Below, one piece after another: positions 25,084 to 34,216 of a stretch of DNA of 64,000 nt (within the stretch, counting starts at the first letter, position 1; each line of letters starts with the position of its first letter). The position numbers and the translations under genes were made by a program. Source of the stretch: Cliona cf. orientalis (taxonomy: Eukaryota; Porifera; Demospongiae; Clionaida; Clionaidae). The stretch spans positions 5,766,001 to 5,830,000 of the forward strand of contig OZ005705.1 in assembly GCA_963930775.1 (NCBI GenBank), in the 5' to 3' direction. The notes beneath the pieces are model-generated. The model did not search any database. It saw only the letters and a program-made list of their open reading frames with translations, and was not told the DNA's origin.

Positions 25084-25468
25084 TATGGCAATCCAAACGT
25101 GACAAAATTATCAAAATTCAAAATCAAGGGTGAAAAAGCACAAATTTTGCATATGGAAGGTGCAAAGGTCAAAGCTGCAAACACTAGGGTGCAAAAGTAC
25201 AGAGCTGCATATGGAAGAGTGCAAAAGGTCAAATCTGCAAACTCAAAAGCTGTGGATGGCATTATAATAAAGTACAAAGTCAAAAGTACAGATAAACTAG
25301 TTCCTTGAATGTACAGGTTAGACCTTTTGCACCCTGCCATATGTAGCTCTGTACTTATGCACCCTTGAGTTTGCAGGTTTGACCTTTTGCACCCTTCCAT
25401 ATGCAGCTCTGTACTTTTGTACCCTTGAGTTTGAATTTTGATAATTTTGTCATGTTTGGATTGCCATA
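25084..25468. mobile_element. Foldback element with 6-bp target duplication in duplicated region
   Basis: 385 bp with about 40-bp inverted arms starting TATGGCAATCCAAAC and ending GTTTGGATTGCCATA. GCATAG flanks both sides (25078-25083 and 25469-25474). Internal repeats of the type TTTGCACCCT..CCATATG..AGCTCTGTAC occur on both strands. Absent from the paralogous site after PAXIP1 at about 16910, so it inserted after the duplication. Confidence 0.88.
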
Positions 25469-25760
25469 GCATAGTAGCAGTAGAATAATGAGGTGGTGTG
25501 TTGTTTTGAAGTGTACTGATTATTGCTTGGCCTAAGCAGAATACTGTCGCAATGCCATCCTTGATTCTTTAACTCAAATCTTCATTCAGGAATCAACTTT
25601 CTCCCGTGCAATAGCCACTGAACTTGATGTGTTCAAACTGTTGGTTATTTGTAGCTCACCTTTTTGTACTTCCCTGTCAGCCATCTCTGAAATAGACCAT
25701 CTGGTGTATTAAAACAACTTACATAAAATCTCATTTCAGCACTCAAAATAAAATTGAATA

Positions 25761-25987
25761 TTAGTTTCTCATCCCCGCCCGCCTCTAGTTTTTCCTCCGC
25801 CTGACCATATTTTAATTCATGAATATCATTAAAATTATCACTAAAATATGCACGAGGCATTACGTCATAGACGCGCCAACTTTTTAATGAAATTCATGAT
25901 GACATTTAATGATATTCATGACAAAAAATAAAATAAAAAGCCACCCGCCCGCCTGGGGAAATTCCTGAACATAGGATGAGAAACTAA
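25761..25987. mobile_element. Small inverted-repeat element upstream of VHL copy 2
   Basis: Exact 14-bp inverted ends TTAGTTTCTCATCC (25761-25774) and GGATGAGAAACTAA (25974-25987), with weaker pairing outside (ATTGAATA / TAATCAAT) and GC-rich CCCGCCCGCC blocks just inside each arm. Not present in the equivalent stretch before VHL copy 1 (17180-17220). Confidence 0.75.
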
Positions 25988-26151
25988 TAATCAATTTTGC
26001 TTGGCCTAATGTTATTGTACTGACCCAACAGTATGCATTTCGTGCGCATGCGCAGAATGTATTAGCTAGACGATTAGTGGGCGGAGCATGTAAATATTGC
26101 TGACACAAGCTTTCTGCATGCAGGGGAGGAGCGCTAGCTAAAGCTCTGGGT

Positions 26152-26628
26152 ATGGCTGAACCGAAATCGATTCATAGTCATCATTCAACTGAAGTAAACT
26201 TTCAGAACAAGACCAGGCACAACGTGGAAGTGCTATGGCTGGACTACCATGGAAAGCCAGTCTGGTACAACGGCCTTAGACCTGGAAAGGGCTACCGCCA
26301 ACAGACCTATGTGACTCACCCCTGGGTGTGTATGGAGTCTGACTCGGGAAAGTTCGAGATGATGGAGATCAACAAGAAAGAGATTCTGTACCCTGAGGAG
26401 AAACCCGTCAGTGGTGTGATCACAGAGCCAGAGAGAACACTCTATGAACTGTGTAGGACGAGCTTGCGGCTGTATCTGCTGGAGGCCCAGGGGCTGAGTG
26501 TTCACCAGAAGTTGAATGAAAAGCAATTTGAACAGCTGCCTTTGCCCCGGAGACTGATTAATGATATCTTAGCATTTGACTCGGCTGAACCGTCACATTT
26601 AGTAGCTGGTTATGTCTCTACGACTTAA
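26152..26628 (+). CDS. VHL: von Hippel-Lindau tumour suppressor homologue, copy 2
   Basis: Single exon, 158 aa, nearly identical to copy 1 for the first 140 residues. The beta domain keeps the hydroxyproline-pocket signature WYNGLRPG and TYVTHPWVC, and the Elongin-C box is TLYELCRTSLR. Differences include a short deletion after KFEMM (two residues fewer than copy 1) and an uninterrupted C-terminus ending DSAEPSHLVAGYVSTT. The upstream 60 bp, including GCTTTCTGCATGC and the start context, are also conserved, so the promoter was duplicated too. Part of a duplicated block with the PAXIP1 pseudogene. Both copies look translatable; which is the ancestral form cannot be told here, but this copy's tail is not transposon-derived. 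Confidence 0.93.
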   Translation: MAEPKSIHSHHSTEVNFQNKTRHNVEVLWLDYHGKPVWYNGLRPGKGYRQQTYVTHPWVCMESDSGKFEMMEINKKEILYPEEKPVSGVITEPERTLYELCRTSLRLYLLEAQGLSVHQKLNEKQFEQLPLPRRLINDILAFDSAEPSHLVAGYVSTT

Positions 26629-26687
26629 TAATTCTTATGATGATAATTTTACTTATAGTGTAGTACTAAGTCTTATAATAATAATTC

Positions 26688-28604
26688 TTAGAATTTGTGA
26701 ATTTTTTTGCAGCCTTCAACAGCATAAGTGAATCCTTCGTTGTCTATTGCAATCCCACATACATGGCTTGATAAGCTAATTTTGTGAATATGGCGACCAT
26801 GTGGATCGAATACGTGTATTGCTTTGTTACTCCAATCACCGACAATACAGTATCCAAACTTGTCGACAGCCACTCCTGATGGTCCACTGAGAATTCCATT
26901 GCCATACTCGCGTATCAACCTTCCACTCGCAGAGAACACCTTTACTACACTAGCACCACATGTTGCAATGTGTACGTTGTTGTCTGAGTCCAGGATAACA
27001 GCTCTCGGTTCAGGTGTACTTCCACCCCCACCAATGATACGAGAGAATGTTCCATCAGGGTTAAAAACTTGCACTCGATTATTACCCACTTCAGCAATGT
27101 ATACTTTGCCATATTTGTCCACAGTACATCCCCATGGCTGGCTAAGCTGCCCATTTTGGGATCCTTTGCTTCCAAATTTTGACAGAAATTCTCCTTCTTT
27201 CGTCACCTTCTGAATCCTACTGCCATTATATTCACCAACAAATACTATCCCTTCACGTTCACAGATACCTAATGGGTGGCCAAATTGTCCATCACCAGAC
27301 CCATATGTACCAAAGGTTCTCTTCAGCTTCCCAGCAGCATCAAATACCTCAACACTGTGGCCACCATGATTAGCAACAATAACATCTCCATCACTACACA
27401 CTGCAATGTCACATGGATAGGAAGCTGAAATCGTCAACATGGGTGTCTTTAATGAAGTATAATCTCGCGGAGTTTCAGTTGGAGTCTCTGACACAGCTCC
27501 CAACATAGCTATAGCACTCTGAATCTTGCTTGAATCTATCTCAACTCTCAGAGTATCACTTTCAGTAGGTTTCAGTGTTTGCTTCTCAAATCTCTCCGAC
27601 AGTTGACTAAGTTGAGCCAAAAGTGGTGTGATAATAGCAAGAATTTCAGTATCACTAAAGTTGGCACTGACGTCAGCAGCTACAGAATTGTAGGAGGTGA
27701 TTTGGTCCTTAAGTGAGGACATCTCATCAATTTGGATGCTCAAACCAGTCAGCTTTGCTGTAGATACTTCTTTATTTTTGGCATTAAGCTCCCTTTTGCG
27801 ATGCTTAAGAGCTGCTTCAAGCCGTTGAAACTCGTCATTAATTTTTACATCAATTTCCTTCCGCTTCTTCTCGATCTTTTCCATAACAGCTTTGGCTTCT
27901 TTAATGCTCTCTCCCAGCTTAATCTCAGCTTGAGCAAGCAACTCCTTTCCTTCCAATATCTTCTGCTTTTGTTGAGTGGCATGTTTGGTGAGTTCTTCAA
28001 ACTCATGGCCTTGGTGTTTTATCACTGCACACTCCATACACACTAAAATATTACAAGTAGTGCAAGCAAATTTGATCTCACTTCCTTCGTGTAGCGGACA
28101 CTTCAAGGCCGACGGTGGCACGATAGAGCGCTGAAGTTCATTCTGAAGATTTTTCATTTTCCTTGCTCCTTCGATCATTAGGACCTTGTGGTTCAGTGCC
28201 ATCCTTCGTGATAAAACATGTTGCCTGTGGCATTCCTTGCAGAGAAAGCCCTGGCAGGTGCAGCAGAAGGACACCGTCTCTTCAGGAGGATCTCGGCTAC
28301 ATTCGTCACAGGTAGGAAGGGTCCCTCCCTGGATTTGACTAGCATATCTTCTCAACATCGACCTGTAGTTCAGGTGGGCGTTTTTTGGAAGTTCTTCCAC
28401 CGTTCCCTGATTGACAGGGGAGGAAGTGTGGCAGGTAGGGCAGCAAACTGTGGCCTTTGATGATCCAGATTTACTGACCAGTCCATCAATGCAGGTCTTG
28501 CAGAAGGAATGGAGGCAAGGGAGCATACGGGGATCGTCATAGGACCTTTTGCATCGTTTGCAAGTAGAATATTCACGACTGACACGAGGTGCTTGCGACG
28601 CCAT
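26688..28604 (-). CDS. TRIM-NHL E3 ubiquitin ligase, copy 3
   Basis: 638 aa, intronless, ATG at 28602-28604 (MASQAPRVSREYS). RING (CKRCKRSYDDP), B-box 1 (CDECSRDPPEETVSFCC), B-box 2 (CPLHEGSEIKFACTTC), coiled coil and NHL propeller as in copy 1, complete to IHKF. Against copies 1-2, differences concentrate in the linker before the propeller (ETPTETPRDYTSLKTP) and in blades 1-3. Its stop lies 60 bp beyond the convergent VHL copy 2 stop. The start is 260 bp from the divergent membrane gene at 28865, with conserved promoter boxes between. Predicted RING-type ubiquitin ligase; substrate unknown. Confidence 0.93.
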   Translation of the reverse strand: MASQAPRVSREYSTCKRCKRSYDDPRMLPCLHSFCKTCIDGLVSKSGSSKATVCCPTCHTSSPVNQGTVEELPKNAHLNYRSMLRRYASQIQGGTLPTCDECSRDPPEETVSFCCTCQGFLCKECHRQHVLSRRMALNHKVLMIEGARKMKNLQNELQRSIVPPSALKCPLHEGSEIKFACTTCNILVCMECAVIKHQGHEFEELTKHATQQKQKILEGKELLAQAEIKLGESIKEAKAVMEKIEKKRKEIDVKINDEFQRLEAALKHRKRELNAKNKEVSTAKLTGLSIQIDEMSSLKDQITSYNSVAADVSANFSDTEILAIITPLLAQLSQLSERFEKQTLKPTESDTLRVEIDSSKIQSAIAMLGAVSETPTETPRDYTSLKTPMLTISASYPCDIAVCSDGDVIVANHGGHSVEVFDAAGKLKRTFGTYGSGDGQFGHPLGICEREGIVFVGEYNGSRIQKVTKEGEFLSKFGSKGSQNGQLSQPWGCTVDKYGKVYIAEVGNNRVQVFNPDGTFSRIIGGGGSTPEPRAVILDSDNNVHIATCGASVVKVFSASGRLIREYGNGILSGPSGVAVDKFGYCIVGDWSNKAIHVFDPHGRHIHKISLSSHVCGIAIDNEGFTYAVEGCKKIHKF

Positions 28605-28864
28605 TTTTATCGAGGTCCGCCCACTGTAACGTAACTGACCGCGCCTGATCCGGGATCCAGAACGAGCGCAGTAATTACCATCTACGCATGCGTGGAAATG
28701 TGACCCAACAGAGTAAGGGTTGTTATGAAACAGAACACTAGATTACTGTAAAAGTGAAAGAAAAACGAATCGTGTGACTATAAGCATAGTCTAAATTATC
28801 TGGGGAACTTGTATTATGATGGTGGTTTCACTATCATAGCTACTGACTGGTTTTCATTTTCTGG
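28605..28864. promoter_or_regulatory. Divergent promoter, TRIM copy 3 / membrane gene
   Basis: Conserved boxes: GAAAGAAAAACGAATCGTGT (28756-28775) extending to TAAG at 28784, and GGGGAACTTGTATTATG (28802-28818). TACGCATGCGTGGAA at 28683-28697 is also shared with the other pairs, on the TRIM side. Confidence 0.65.
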
Positions 28865-30503
28865 ATGGATCTGAAAAATCCTTACATTCTAGTTCTAGCT
28901 ATTATACAAATAGCTATAATAGTGAAGGCTGACACACAGTGTCCACTGTGGCATTTAAAGAGTGAGACCAGTGAGCACTGTGTACGCTGTGATAGCCTCA
29001 ACGGACTTGTCAAGTTTGACAAAGAATATATCAAGATCCAAGATGGCCACTGCATAACATGGAACCACAATACCCACAGTACAGAAGTCAGTCTCTGTCT
29101 TCTGACCCGTTTGTTAAACTACGACGTGTGTGGAAAGTATGGTTCGTATAAAATTCCTACAAATGTTTCTGGTTCTGAACTGAATCGAATGATCTGTGGA
29201 GGTTACAACCGACAAGGGCCCTACTGTAGTGAATGCATTGATGGACATGGCCCAGCAGTGTTCTCAGATAGCCCGATCTGCGCCAGTTGCTCGGAGCAGA
29301 AATATCTATGGATTTTAAATTTGTCGATGCAGCTACTTACGGTGACTCTAATGTACCTTATAGTTATTATTCTTCAGATCAATGGCACATCTAGTCCCTT
29401 GAATAACATCATAACCTATTGCCAACTGTTTATCAACGGTCTGAAGTATGGCTCAGGACTGCATAGACGATTTCTGTGCTTCGTTGGGAAAGATGTTACA
29501 AATTTTCTCATAGCAGTCTTTGGTATATGGAATTTAGATTTCCTGCGTGTCTACACTCCGCCAATGTGCGTAGGCCAGTCGATAAAGACTATAAACATTT
29601 TGCTCTTTGATTACATCATTGCCCTCTATCCATTCGTTTTGACAGCAGTTGTATTTCTCTGCATTAAACTTCATGATAGAAATTTCAGACTCATACTCTT
29701 CTTGAGCTTACCACTAAAGAAGTTGCTAACATACTTCAGGATTGATTGGAATCCAAAAACCTCTATCCTCACCACATTTGCCACTTTTTTCATACTCGTG
29801 TACTCTAAACTGCTGTATGTCTCTGTCAACTTTTTATTTGTAATACATCCATACGACTGTCAAGGAAGACCAGGATCTACCATACTCTTCTATGATCCAA
29901 CAGTCCAGTTCTTTCACTCTGAGCACATTCCTTATGCCATTTTTGCACTGTCCATCATTTTCATTTTTGTTCTCCTACCTCCTCTACTCTTGCTCCTCTA
30001 TCCGACCAAACTCTTCAGGAAGTGTCTGAACTGTTATGGTTTTCGGCGATGGGACATCCTGCACCCTATCATGGACGTATTCCAAGGCTGGTACAAGGAT
30101 GGAACAGAGGGAACTCGCGATTTCCGATCCCTTTCAGCACTTTACATGCTCATCCCGTGTTGGATATGTGCTTATGATTCTCTTTCTACATATTATGGAT
30201 ATTAAGGATGACAACCTAATGGAGTGGATAGGACCGGGATTGGTTCATTTTGGCATTGGGATTATGTTCTTTGTTGTAAAGCCATACAAAAAACAATGGA
30301 TGAATCGCACTGATGGAATCTGCCTCATCTCTTATGGCTGTCTTGTCTTGGCACAAAATTATCACTATAAGATCGTGTATATCCTCATTGTTATCACATA
30401 TTTTGTGTTTTCCCCAGTAGTGATTCTCAGTCTCATTCTTTTTTGTAGATGTGCAAGTAGTATGTTCAAAAGGGAAACATCATCGTCTGAACAGAGCCAT
30501 TGA
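28865..30503 (+). pseudogene. Multi-pass membrane protein, frameshifted copy
   Basis: ATG 28865. About 97% like the intact gene at 34217 up to residue 433 (SALYMLI). One extra C then appears (CATCCCGTGT at 30151-30160 against CATCCGTGT), which sends the frame to a stop at 30205. The remaining TM helices continue in another frame to 30503 (VGYVLMILFLHIMDIKDD onward) with no more damage. The truncated product (446 aa) would lack the last three or so membrane segments. Either a young pseudogene or an assembly or sequencing error. Confidence 0.85.
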
Positions 30504-30884
30504 AAGGTGTGCTCAATGTGTTGTGTACATGAGACTAGAAATCAATACAAAGGTGCATATGGCTATAGCTGTGATATTATTTTCGTTTGAATTAGCTAGT
30601 GATCCCCACTGTATTGAGCACTTAAACACAATTCAGAGCTATCAGTAGAGTTGAGTATCACCCATAATAGGGCTTACACTGGGACTTTCTTGACCTGATA
30701 CCTTAAGCAGTTGTCCATGCAATAATTAATTTTGAGCTATAACGGTATTAGAGGTATGGCTATAGCTACATGTATATGCGTTGTCACTAAGATTACTTTT
30801 TTGTGTTTATGCTTCATTGTATAACTGTTAAAGTATTTCACAGTAATAATAACAATAATCAGAATACTATAATATTTATATTAA

Positions 30885-30943
30885 ACAGTTGTCTATAAGG
30901 TGCATCACACACAATGACATTATCACGGTAATCACTTCCGCTG
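30885..30943 (-). pseudogene. Remnant of a short-chain collagen 3' end
   Basis: About 60 bp align with the tail of the collagen gene at 38475: SDYRDNVIVCDAP here against SDCRDDVIECAVC there. It suggests the duplicated block once ran into the collagen locus. Short, so only moderately sure. Confidence 0.5.
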
Positions 30944-31032
30944 GCTATTGAGGCATTCATGGTGCAGTCGAAAAGAAGCATGAGGACTTGATCGAGAGTG
31001 GGTAAAATCAATGGATGCATAACAATGACAAT

Positions 31033-31383
31033 CTCCCCGATTGGTTCTTGGCTGACAACTGTGACAAGTCCAAGTACTATCAGAAGACTCTGCCGATCAC
31101 GAAGGAGATGGTGGAAGTCTACCATGCTAAGTAGAAAGAGATAAATAGTCGGCCGATCAAAAATTAAGATAACCGAGGCCAAGGCAAGGAAGAAGTGTGT
31201 CTTAAAGAAGCTTGAAAGAGTTAGAAGGAAGGCCGAGGATTTAGCAGATCTAGGAGAAGATGTATCGGCCCAGGAGAAAGCCCAGCAGATCAAATAGGTG
31301 TAGCTACAAGAAGGTGGGTGGGGAAGAGAAAGAGAGAGGTAGAGTACGTTATTGCAAAGAAGGGCGGTACTGATAGGCATCAT
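31033..31383 (+). pseudogene. Fragment of FTSJ3/SPB1 pre-rRNA methyltransferase C-terminus
   Basis: Plus-strand reading, over two or three frames, gives the hallmark C-terminal segment of FTSJ3/Spb1: LPDWF, KEINSRPIK, then EAKARKKCVLKKLE, KAEDLADLGEDVSAQEKA and EYVIAKKGG. A TAG at 31132-31134 stands where the family has Trp (W-KEIN), and there is a frameshift just after RPIK and another before the last segment. It is a dead fragment with no upstream catalytic domain in the window. The long minus-strand open frame over this stretch is its antisense shadow. Confidence 0.82.
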
Positions 31384-31390
31384 GTCAGAA

Positions 31391-32028
31391 TCCCAAAAAA
31401 TTGCCTATAAAAAAACAGCACATATTTGAAGTTTTAGGGATCACAACTACTCACTACAATGTGCCAAACCTGCACCACAGACTTCAGCAAAGACAGCACT
31501 ATACTGCAGTATCCACTTCCGGCATTGCAGGGCTTCAGGAAAACTCCATAAATACCATATACTCCACTACTGTCGCACACAGTGGCACACAAAATTAATA
31601 TTGCTTAGCCTATTAATGGACTTGCTCCATGTTGCTCACTTCTCCAGGGCATTTTATGCTTCTAGGTGGAAACTCTAGTAGGCCTCCAAAGCAATCAATA
31701 TGTTACGTGCCATTAATTCCCAAATTGAAATAGTAAACACATGCCTGGCAGAAAAGTTGTTTAGAAAACAGCCATAATTATCTCCACAACCCCTTGATGA
31801 AATTTTACAAAACAAAGACTAAATTGTATCTTGAAGCCTCCTTCATTATTATGTACATGTGTGGCAAAGAAAGTGTAAGGAATAATCTACAATTTTGATG
31901 TAATACTGGTATCATTACAAATGACATTGTAGTACTAGTTGAACCGCACTAATTAAGTCTTTATAAAGGACAATAATTATAATTAACGCTGATTAATACC
32001 AAAATTTTAATATTAGCTATTATCATTA
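31391..32028. other. Intergenic stretch without a recognised gene
   Basis: AT-rich spacer downstream of the FTSJ3 fragment and at the 3' side of TRIM copy 4. No gene, long repeat or RNA was recognised. Confidence 0.5.
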
Positions 32029-33936
32029 TTAGAATTTGTGAATTTGTTTGCGGCCTTCAACAGCATAAACAAATCCCTCATTGTCTATTGCAATCCCACA
32101 CACAGATTTTGATAAGCTGATTTTGTGAATGTGATGACCATGTGGATCAAATACATATACCGCTCTGTTGTACCAATCACCAACAATACAGTATCCAAAT
32201 TTGTCGACAGCCACTCCTGATGGTCCTTTGAGAATTCCATTGCCATACTCGCGTATCAACCTTCCTTTCATCGAAAATACCTTTATTACATGGGCGCTAC
32301 ATGTGGCAATGTGTATATTGTCGTCTGGATCCAGGGCAACAGCTCTTGGTTCAGGTGTACTCCCATCACCACCAATGATACGAGAGAATGTTCCATCAGG
32401 GTTGAAAACTTGCACTCGATTGTTTCCCTCTTCGGCAATGTATACTCTGCCATGTTTATCAATGGTACAGCCCCACGGATTACTAAGCTTCCCATTATGA
32501 GAACCTGGGCTTCCAAATGTTGAAAGAAATTCTCCTTCTTTCGTCACCTTCTGAATTCTATTTCCACTATATTCACCAACAAATACTATCCCTTCATGTT
32601 CACTGACCCCTATTGGAGACATAAACTGTCCATTACCAGACCCAAGTGTGCCAAAACTTTTCTTTAGCTTCCCGGTAGCATCAAATATCTGCACTCCGTG
32701 GCCACTGTGATTAACAACAAGAACATCACCATCGTTACACACTGCAATGTCATATGGACAGGCTGCTGAAATTGTCAAAGTGGGTGTCTTTAACGAAGTG
32801 TAATCTCTTGGAATTGGACTTGGGGTCCCTGATACAGCTCCAAAGGTGGCTATAGCGCTCTGAACTTTGCTTGAACCAATTTCTACTATCAGACAATTAC
32901 TTTCAGTAGGTTCCATTATTTGCTTCTCGAATCTCTCGGACAATCGACTAAGTTGAGCCAAAAGTGGAGTGATAATAGCAAGAATTTCAGCATCACTGAA
33001 GTTGGCACTGACATCAGCAGCTACAGAATTGTAGGAGATGATTTGGTCCTTAAGTGAGGACATCTCGTCGATTTGGATACTTAAACCCGTCAACTTTTCT
33101 GTAGATATTTCTTTATTTTTGGCGATAAGCTCCTTTTTGCGATTCTTAAGAGCTGCTTCAAGACGTTGAAACTCTTCATTGATTTTCACATCAATTTCCT
33201 TCCTCTTCTCATCGACTTTTTCCATCACAGCTTTGGCTTCTTTGATGCTTTCTCCCAGTTTAATCTCAGCTTGAGCGAGCAACTCCTTTCCTTCTGATAT
33301 CCTCTGCTTTTGTTGAGTGGCATGTTTGGCGAGCTCTTCAAACTCATGGCCTTGGTGTCTTATCACTGCACACTCCATACACACCAAATAATTGCAAGTA
33401 GTGCAAGCAAATTTGATCTCACTTCCTTTGTGTAGCGGACACTTCAAGGCTGAAGGTGGCACGATAGAGCGCTGAAGTTCATTCTGAAGATTTTTCATTT
33501 TCCTTGCTCCTTCAATCATTAGGACCTTGTGGTTGAGTGCTATCTTCCGAGACAAGACATGTTGCCTATGGCATTCTTTGCAGAGAAAGCCCTGGCAGGT
33601 GCAGCAGAAGGACACCGTCTCTTCAGGAGGATCTCGGCTACATTCGTCACACGTAGGAAGGGTCTCTCCCTGGATTTGACTGGCATATCTTCTCAGTAGT
33701 GACCTGTAGTTCAGGTGGGCGTTTTTAGGAAGTTCTTCCACCGTTCCCTGACTGAGAGGGGAGGAAGTGTGGCAGGTGGGGCAGCAAACTGTGGCCTTTG
33801 ATGATCCAGATTTACTGACCAGTCCATCAATGCAGGTCTTGCAGAAGGAATGGAGGCAGGGGAGCATACGGGGATCGTCATAGGACCTTTTGCATCGTTT
33901 GCAAGTAGAATATTCACGAGGTGCTTGCGACGCCAT
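32029..33936 (-). CDS. TRIM-NHL E3 ubiquitin ligase, copy 4
   Basis: 635 aa from ATG 33936 (MASQAPREYS), chosen because it aligns with the starts of copies 1 and 3; an in-frame ATG at 34023 exists. Complete RING, B-box 1, B-box 2 (CPLHKGSEIKFACTTC), coiled coil and six-bladed NHL, ending IHKF. This is the most diverged propeller: SFGTLGSGNGQFMSP, FGSPGSHNGKLSNPWG. The RING/B-box/coil half remains close to the other copies. The start is 281 bp from the divergent intact membrane gene at 34217. Predicted cytoplasmic E3 ligase. Confidence 0.93.
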   Translation of the reverse strand: MASQAPREYSTCKRCKRSYDDPRMLPCLHSFCKTCIDGLVSKSGSSKATVCCPTCHTSSPLSQGTVEELPKNAHLNYRSLLRRYASQIQGETLPTCDECSRDPPEETVSFCCTCQGFLCKECHRQHVLSRKIALNHKVLMIEGARKMKNLQNELQRSIVPPSALKCPLHKGSEIKFACTTCNYLVCMECAVIRHQGHEFEELAKHATQQKQRISEGKELLAQAEIKLGESIKEAKAVMEKVDEKRKEIDVKINEEFQRLEAALKNRKKELIAKNKEISTEKLTGLSIQIDEMSSLKDQIISYNSVAADVSANFSDAEILAIITPLLAQLSRLSERFEKQIMEPTESNCLIVEIGSSKVQSAIATFGAVSGTPSPIPRDYTSLKTPTLTISAACPYDIAVCNDGDVLVVNHSGHGVQIFDATGKLKKSFGTLGSGNGQFMSPIGVSEHEGIVFVGEYSGNRIQKVTKEGEFLSTFGSPGSHNGKLSNPWGCTIDKHGRVYIAEEGNNRVQVFNPDGTFSRIIGGDGSTPEPRAVALDPDDNIHIATCSAHVIKVFSMKGRLIREYGNGILKGPSGVAVDKFGYCIVGDWYNRAVYVFDPHGHHIHKISLSKSVCGIAIDNEGFVYAVEGRKQIHKF

Positions 33937-34216
33937 TTTTAGTTTTCCTGCTGATCGAGGCCTGCATAAAATCGTAACAGACCCCGCCCGCGCCGGATTG
34001 GGAATGAGTGTAGTAGTATGCACGCATGCGTGGAACTAATAATTATTATTAAAAGAGCAAGGGCTGTTGGTTTAACAGTAACTGTTATGAAACAAAACAC
34101 TAAATTACTGTAAAATTGAAAGAAAAACGAATCGTGTGACTATAAGGGGAACTTGTATTATGTTGGTGATTTCACTATCATAGCTACTGGCTTCATTTAA
34201 TTTTTCTAGAGTAGCT
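33937..34216. promoter_or_regulatory. Divergent promoter, TRIM copy 4 / membrane gene
   Basis: Carries the shared boxes GAAAGAAAAACGAATCGTGT (34118-34137) continuing to TAAG at 34146, then GGGGAACTTGTATTATG (34147-34163), as well as CGCATGCGTGGAA at 34023-34035. Confidence 0.65.

Noticed and set aside
28756-28784. A-rich promoter box read as an interferon-stimulated response element
   Set aside because: It lacks a proper GAAANNGAAA spacing; only the conservation among the three promoters is claimed.
30859-31383. Minus-strand open frame of 174 codons
   Set aside because: It is antisense to the FTSJ3 fragment and overlaps the collagen-tail remnant; the plus strand has the recognisable protein signature.
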